Shown here in pieces: positions 60,374 through 64,000 of a DNA stretch of 64,000 bases. The DNA comes from Labrys wisconsinensis. GTDB taxonomy: Bacteria > Pseudomonadota > Alphaproteobacteria > Rhizobiales > Labraceae. The stretch covers positions 85,660-149,659 of the forward strand of contig NZ_JAUSVX010000020.1 in the NCBI RefSeq assembly GCF_030814995.1, in the 5' to 3' direction. The notes beneath the pieces were generated by a model, which did not search any database, was not told the origin of the DNA, and was given only the letters and a program-made list of their open reading frames with translations. Within the stretch, counting starts at the first letter, position 1. Each line of letters starts with the position of its first letter. The position numbers and the translations under genes were made by a program.

Positions 60374-61075
60374 ATGGCCGAAACTCAGACGGCGGAATTC
60401 GACCAGTTCGCCTCCGGCTACCAGGCGGCCGTCAACCAGTCGATCGCCTTCTCCGGTCTGAAGGTCGAGACCTTCGTCGCCGCCAAGGCGCGCTATCTCG
60501 CCGAGCTGTTCGTGCGCGAGGGCATCGGCGCTGATGCGCCGATCCTCGACATCGGCTGCGGCGTCGGCACCTACGAGGCATTGCTCGGCGGGCGCTATTC
60601 CCGGCTCAGCGGCATCGACATCTCGTCGGAATCCATCCGCCTGGCGCAGGAGAAGGCATCGGGCGCGTGCTTTGCAGCCTATGACGGCGTGCGCATCCCC
60701 CATGCCGACGCCAGCTTCGCCGCGGCCTTCGCCATCTGCGTCTGGCACCACGTGCCGGTGCCGGCCTGGCAGGGCTTCGTCGCCGAGGCGCTGCGGGTGC
60801 TGAAGCCGGGCGGCGTCTTCGCCGTGTTCGAGCACAATCCCTGGAACCCGCTGACGCGCTGGGCAGTGGAGCGCTGCGTCTTCGACAAGGACGCGGTGCT
60901 GCTGTCCATGCCGACGGCCAGGCGCCTCATGCGCCAGGGCGGCTTCGAGCCGGTCGAGGCGCGTTTCATCCTCAGCCTGCCGGCGGTGGACGGGCTCGGC
61001 GCCCGGCTCGACCGCGCTCTCGGCTTTGCGCCGAGCGGCGCGCAATATTGCGTCGCCGGGCGGCGCCCGCGATAG
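60374..61075 (+). CDS. Class I SAM-dependent methyltransferase
   Basis: A 233-residue methyltransferase. APILDIGCGVGTYEALLGG is motif I (SAM-binding loop), LSGIDISSESIRLAQEKA supplies the acidic residue for ribose, AFAICVWHHVPVPAWQGFV is motif III/IV and EALRVLKPGGVFAVFEHNPW motif V. The rest (NPLTRWAVERCVFDKDAVLL) resembles small-molecule methyltransferases of the UbiE/ubiquinone type. ATG at 60374 with GGGAG just upstream. Substrate unknown. Confidence 0.9.
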   Translation: MAETQTAEFDQFASGYQAAVNQSIAFSGLKVETFVAAKARYLAELFVREGIGADAPILDIGCGVGTYEALLGGRYSRLSGIDISSESIRLAQEKASGACFAAYDGVRIPHADASFAAAFAICVWHHVPVPAWQGFVAEALRVLKPGGVFAVFEHNPWNPLTRWAVERCVFDKDAVLLSMPTARRLMRQGGFEPVEARFILSLPAVDGLGARLDRALGFAPSGAQYCVAGRRPR

Positions 61076-61139
61076 GACGCGGCCTCACGGCGGCTGACAT
61101 CCGCGGCAGGACGGACCGCTGCCGACGCTTTCAAAAAAA

Positions 61140-61158
61140 TCCGACATCCCGTGTCGGA
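61140..61158. promoter_or_regulatory. Palindrome upstream of the SnoaL-like gene
   Basis: TCCGACA-TCCCG-TGTCGGA, a 7-bp perfect stem, directly preceded by AAAAAAA. On the minus strand it reads as a hairpin followed by a T-run (terminator-like), but all genes here are on the plus strand, so an operator 44 bases before the next start, or the end of an unseen antisense transcript, are both possible. Confidence 0.45.
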
Positions 61159-61201
61159 TCGACGGGGCCTCGCTCGTCCTCTGATCATGGATCGCTGATT
61201 C

Positions 61202-61630
61202 ATGGGAGCGAAGGTCGTGTCGCAACGGATTGGAATCGCGGAATCCGAGATCAGGGTCATCATCGAAGCCTGGGCCGATGCCGTCCGGCGGCATGACCTT
61301 CCGGCCGTCCTGGCCCATCACGATGACGACATCGTCATGTTCGATGTGCCGCCGCCGCTACAGTCGCGCGGCATGGCGGAATACGAGAAGACCTGGGATC
61401 TGTTCTTCGCCTATCACGAGCCCGGGCAAGCCTTCGACGTCGAAGAGCTGCAAATATGCGCCGGGGACACCGTCGCCTTTGCGGTCGCCATCATGCGGTG
61501 CGGGTCGGCCACAGTCAGCGGTCCTCCCGTGCCGGGCGGCTTCCCGTTTCGGCTGACCATCGGCTTTCGCAAGGTCGACGGCGCCTGGCGCATCCGGCAC
61601 GAGCACCATTCGGTGCCGGCGACGGATTAG
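61202..61630 (+). CDS. SnoaL-like / DUF4440-type small protein (NTF2-like fold)
   Basis: A 142-residue cone-shaped NTF2-fold protein: IIEAWADAVRRHDLPAVLAH, HDDDIVMFDVPPPLQSRGMA, EYEKTWDLFFAYHEPGQAF and PFRLTIGFRKVDGAWRIRHE are the expected helices and strands, with RIRHEHHS at the end. Such proteins bind or convert small ligands; many accompany extracytoplasmic sigma factors, though none is present. ATG at 61202. Followed by YCII- and SRPBCC-like genes on the same strand. Confidence 0.85.
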   Translation: MGAKVVSQRIGIAESEIRVIIEAWADAVRRHDLPAVLAHHDDDIVMFDVPPPLQSRGMAEYEKTWDLFFAYHEPGQAFDVEELQICAGDTVAFAVAIMRCGSATVSGPPVPGGFPFRLTIGFRKVDGAWRIRHEHHSVPATD

Positions 61631-61728
61631 AGAGACCGGAGGCGTTCCGGCGTCCGGAGCGCGATCGGCCCGGTCGAAAGCATCCTCGCCCAGCTTTCGC
61701 CGGCAACCCGCAGAGGAGAGGAAATCGC

Positions 61729-62094
61729 ATGACCACGACCGACACCTACCTCGCCGTCTTTCTCGGCAGCAAGACGAACCCGCGCATGAAGGCGTGGATG
61801 GCCCTTCCCGAGGTGGAACGGCGCGCGAAGGAGCAGGAAGGCATCGCCGCCTGGAAAGCCTGGGTCGAAAAGCATCACGCGGCGCTCGTCGCCATGGGCG
61901 GGCCGCTGGGGAAGACGAAGAAGGTCACCGAGCGCGGCATCGAGGATGTGAGCAACGAGATGGGCGCCTTCACGGTCGTGCGCGCGGACTCGCACGAGGC
62001 GGCCGCCGAGCTCTTCGAGAACCATCCACATTTCACGATCTTCCCGGGCGAATCCGTGGAGATCATGCCGATCCTGCCGATACCAGGCGCCTGA
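61729..62094 (+). CDS. YCII-related domain protein
   Basis: A 121-residue protein of the YCII type (ferredoxin-like fold): MTTTDTYLAVFLGSKTNPRM, WVEKHHAALVAMGGPLGKTK, FTVVRADSHEAAAELFENHP and HFTIFPGESVEIMPILPIPG. Family members may have a His-Asp catalytic pair; here HHAALVAMG and the ENHPHF region provide His. GAGGAGAGGAAA precedes the ATG at 61729. Function of the family is little known. Confidence 0.85.
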   Translation: MTTTDTYLAVFLGSKTNPRMKAWMALPEVERRAKEQEGIAAWKAWVEKHHAALVAMGGPLGKTKKVTERGIEDVSNEMGAFTVVRADSHEAAAELFENHPHFTIFPGESVEIMPILPIPGA

Positions 62095-62138
62095 CCGGCG
62101 GCAACATCCGTACCGTCAGTTCAAGAAGGATGAAGAGC

Positions 62139-62582
62139 ATGCCCAACACCCTGCGCCTGCACCGCGTTCTGGCGACCAGCCCGGAGAAGGTCTATCGCGC
62201 GTTCCTCGAGGCGGACGCGTTTGCGAAATGGCTCCCGCCCAATGGCTTTGCCTGCACGGTGCATCATCTTGAGCCGAACGTCGGCGGTACCTTCAAGATG
62301 TCCTTCCGGAACTTCACGACGGGCGAGAACCACGCGTTCGGCGGCGAATATGTCGAGCTCGTGCCGGCGGAACGTCTGCGCTACAGCGAGAGGTTCGACG
62401 ATCCCAATCTGCCCGGCGAGATGCAGGTGACCGTGACGCTGAAGACGGTGTCGGTCGGCACCGAGCTGGATATCACGCAGGCAGGCTTGCCGGACGTCAT
62501 TCCGCTGGAGGCCTGCTATCTCGGCTGGCAGGAGTCGCTGCAGAACCTGGCGAGGCTCGTCGAGCCCGAGATCAACCAGTAG
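62139..62582 (+). CDS. SRPBCC-family (AHSA1-like) protein
   Basis: A 147-residue START/Bet v1-like protein: LHRVLATSPEKVYRAFLEAD, FAKWLPPNGFACTVHHLEPN, VGGTFKMSFRNFTTGENHAF and the C-terminal YLGWQESLQNLARLVEPEI are the standard AHSA1 signature with its helix grip. ATG at 62139 has AAGGA eight bases upstream; the ATG at 62130 overlaps that site. Likely ligand-binding or Hsp90-activator-like; no direct partner is visible. The three genes 61202-62582 may be one unit. Confidence 0.88.
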   Translation: MPNTLRLHRVLATSPEKVYRAFLEADAFAKWLPPNGFACTVHHLEPNVGGTFKMSFRNFTTGENHAFGGEYVELVPAERLRYSERFDDPNLPGEMQVTVTLKTVSVGTELDITQAGLPDVIPLEACYLGWQESLQNLARLVEPEINQ

Positions 62583-62664
62583 GGCATCGCGGTCGCGCGG
62601 AGGCGGCCGGCGCCGGGCGGCCTCCGCGATCCGGCGCCGGCGTCCCGAGTTGCGGAAGGAGCCG

Positions 62665-63393
62665 TCAGGCGTCGACGTTCGTCGGCAAGACGATGACGTC
62701 GTGGATCGTGACATTCCGCGGTCTGCTCAAGATGAACAGGACGGCTTCGGCGACCTCCGAGGGGTCGATCAGCGCCCCCGCATCCTTGACCGCCTGCAGC
62801 CGATCTGCCTCCCAGTCCGCCAGCAAGGCCGAGATGACCGGCCCGGGCGAGACCTGGGAGACGCGCACGCCGTGCTTGTTGACCTGGCGGCGCGTGGTCT
62901 GCGTGAAGCAGGTCATCGCCCATTTCGACGCGGAGTAGACCGGCTCGTGCTTGATGGCGGAATGGCCTGCCAGTGAACACGTCACGACGATATCCCCGAC
63001 ACCGCGCTCGATCATGTGCGGAAGGACGGCGTGGACATTCTTGATGACGGCATTGATGTTCAGATTCAGCATGCGGTCGATCGTGGTCGCGTCGGTATCC
63101 ACCAGATCGCCGCCGATATATGTTCCGGCATTGCAATGAAGGATGTCGATCTTGCCGGTTTTCTTCAGTATTTCGGGGACCATGGCGGCGCAACTGTCGA
63201 CATCGAGCAAGTCGGTGACCTGCGCTATCGCCTTTCCACCTGCTTTCGCGACGAGCTCGCTCAGCGCCGCAGCATTTCGATCGACCATGACCACGGTCGC
63301 GCCCGCCGTCATGAGAACTTGCGCTGTCGCCAGTCCAATACCGGAGGCCGCTCCCGTGATGACGGCAATCTTTCCATCGAGCTCGTTGGCCAT
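62665..63393 (-). CDS. SDR oxidoreductase, probable ribitol 2-dehydrogenase
   Basis: A 242-residue short-chain dehydrogenase. TGAASGIGLAT cofactor loop at 13-23, LHCNAGTYIGGDLVDTDA, catalytic Ser in VVTCSLAGHSAIKHEP with YSASKWAMTC Tyr/Lys, and the end VIVLPTNVDA. The acidic VVMVDRN in strand 2 points to NAD. The combination CNAGTYIGG and SLAGHSA is what I recall for ribitol 2-dehydrogenases, and the neighbouring MalK-like ATPase on the same strand supports a polyol transport and use operon extending beyond the window. Confidence 0.82.
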   Translation of the reverse strand: MANELDGKIAVITGAASGIGLATAQVLMTAGATVVMVDRNAAALSELVAKAGGKAIAQVTDLLDVDSCAAMVPEILKKTGKIDILHCNAGTYIGGDLVDTDATTIDRMLNLNINAVIKNVHAVLPHMIERGVGDIVVTCSLAGHSAIKHEPVYSASKWAMTCFTQTTRRQVNKHGVRVSQVSPGPVISALLADWEADRLQAVKDAGALIDPSEVAEAVLFILSRPRNVTIHDVIVLPTNVDA

Positions 63394-63451
63394 GGTCAGT
63401 CTCCTTATGGACTCGAAAATCGGGCTTCAGCCTGCGCTCGGCGGCGCACGC

Positions 63452-64000
63452 TCATACCGCGAGGGGATTTCTTTGCAGGGCAGGCAGCGCGGTGCCGTCC
63501 TGTCCGAACAGATGCGCGGCTGAAGCGGTGACGCTGACGCCGACGCGGTCATGGACCCTTGAGGCGTCAGCGCCGTCGGCCTGGACGATGAAGAGGCTGG
63601 AGGCGGTGATCTGGACATAGAGGAAGGTCTGGCCGCCGAGGCGTTCGACGACCATGACCTCGCCGGCGAGCTCGCCGGTGTCCGAGCGCCTGAGATGCTC
63701 GGGGCGGATGCCGAGCGTCACGGTGTCGCCGGGGGCGATGCCGTCGGCGCAGACCGGCACGGTGAGGGCGGCCCCGCCGGGCAGGTCGACGGTGAGGCCG
63801 GCCGCGCCGGCGGCCCCTGCGGTCACCGCGATGAAGTTCATGGTGGGCGAGCCGATGAAGCCGGCGACGAAGCGGTTGCGGGGATGATGGTAGAGCTGGA
63901 GGGGCGAGCCGACCTGCTCGACGCGGCCGTCGCGCAGCACGACGATCTTGTCGGCGAGCGTCATCGCCTCGACCTGGTCGTGGGTGACGTAGATCATGGT
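63452..64000 (-). CDS. Carbohydrate ABC transporter ATPase (UgpC/MalK type), cut by window edge
   Basis: Only the C-terminal 182 or so residues are seen; the start lies beyond the right edge. It opens with [20 protein letters not shown] (switch His), then the TOBE-type domain: [46 protein letters not shown]. Very like the ATPase at 35668 in the same segments but clearly a separate gene. Followed 58 bases later by the ribitol dehydrogenase-like gene on the same strand, so a polyol importer is likely. Confidence 0.92.
   Translation of the reverse strand, partial: TMIYVTHDQVEAMTLADKIVVLRDGRVEQVGSPLQLYHHPRNRFVAGFIGSPTMNFIAVTAGAAGAAGLTVDLPGGAALTVPVCADGIAPGDTVTLGIRPEHLRRSDTGELAGEVMVVERLGGQTFLYVQITASSLFIVQADGADASRVHDRVGVSVTASAAHLFGQDGTALPALQRNPLAV

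Overview
The window is a 64 kb piece of a GC-rich alphaproteobacterial chromosome, most likely from the order Hyphomicrobiales (Rhizobiales). The evidence is a homospermidine synthase / acetyltransferase / ornithine decarboxylase cluster, minCDE with a perfect CtrA-type site upstream, the xerD-aroK-aroB-CorC order, a PutA without a DNA-binding domain facing an Lrp-type regulator, and palindromic intergenic repeats that look rhizobial. A genus cannot be fixed from the sequence alone. No rRNA, tRNA, CRISPR array, prophage or transposase gene is visible.

Layout. 0-12.2 kb: end of an IclR-type regulator, then a plus-strand catabolic run: sugar-type ABC importer with two different permeases, SDR dehydrogenase, family III CoA-transferase, enoyl-CoA hydratase, mutarotase-fold protein, a fused two-domain GctAB/IpdAB-like CoA-transferase-fold protein and an RraA-type aldolase. 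A 322-bp MITE-like element interrupts this run. 12.2-14.6 kb: an unrecognised minus-strand cluster of three membrane or Cys-containing proteins, one only 49 aa. 15-17 kb: class V aminotransferase, nitrile hydratase beta subunit and accessory protein, with no alpha subunit. 17-28.7 kb: LacI regulator, a divergent enoyl-CoA hydratase, then a second importer (FrcA-like) followed by a YdiF-like CoA-transferase, GMC oxidoreductase, aldehyde dehydrogenase, AroE-like protein and DUF993 protein. 28.7-31.2 kb: two alpha/beta hydrolases. 31.2-36.7 kb: a Ugp/Mal-type carbohydrate importer around a GntR regulator. 36.9-38.6 kb: orphan antitoxin, VOC protein, SDR. 38.6-42.3 kb: polyamine cluster with a candidate leader RNA. 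42.6-44 kb: HicAB and a WYL regulator. 44.4-46.2 kb: minCDE. 46.4-51.5 kb: MFS exporter with TetR regulator, ABC exporter, ParDE-like pair. 51.6-55.9 kb: CorC-like protein, aroB, aroK, small membrane protein, xerD. 56.2-59.8 kb: putR-putA. 60-62.6 kb: antitoxin with truncated VapC, methyltransferase, three small stress-type proteins. 62.7-64 kb: ribitol-dehydrogenase-like SDR and the end of another ABC ATPase.

How it fits together. The two catabolic clusters share an odd logic: sugar-type uptake joined to CoA transfer, crotonase-fold enzymes and CoA-transferase-fold enzymes. This suggests a cyclitol, branched sugar or related carbon source that is oxidised, activated as a CoA ester and cleaved; the substrate is unknown. 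Paired LacI-type operators between the divergent hydratase and importer point to the nearby LacI protein as the local switch. The rest is housekeeping (division, shikimate, chromosome dimer resolution, proline use) mixed with four small toxin-antitoxin loci, at least two of them decayed.
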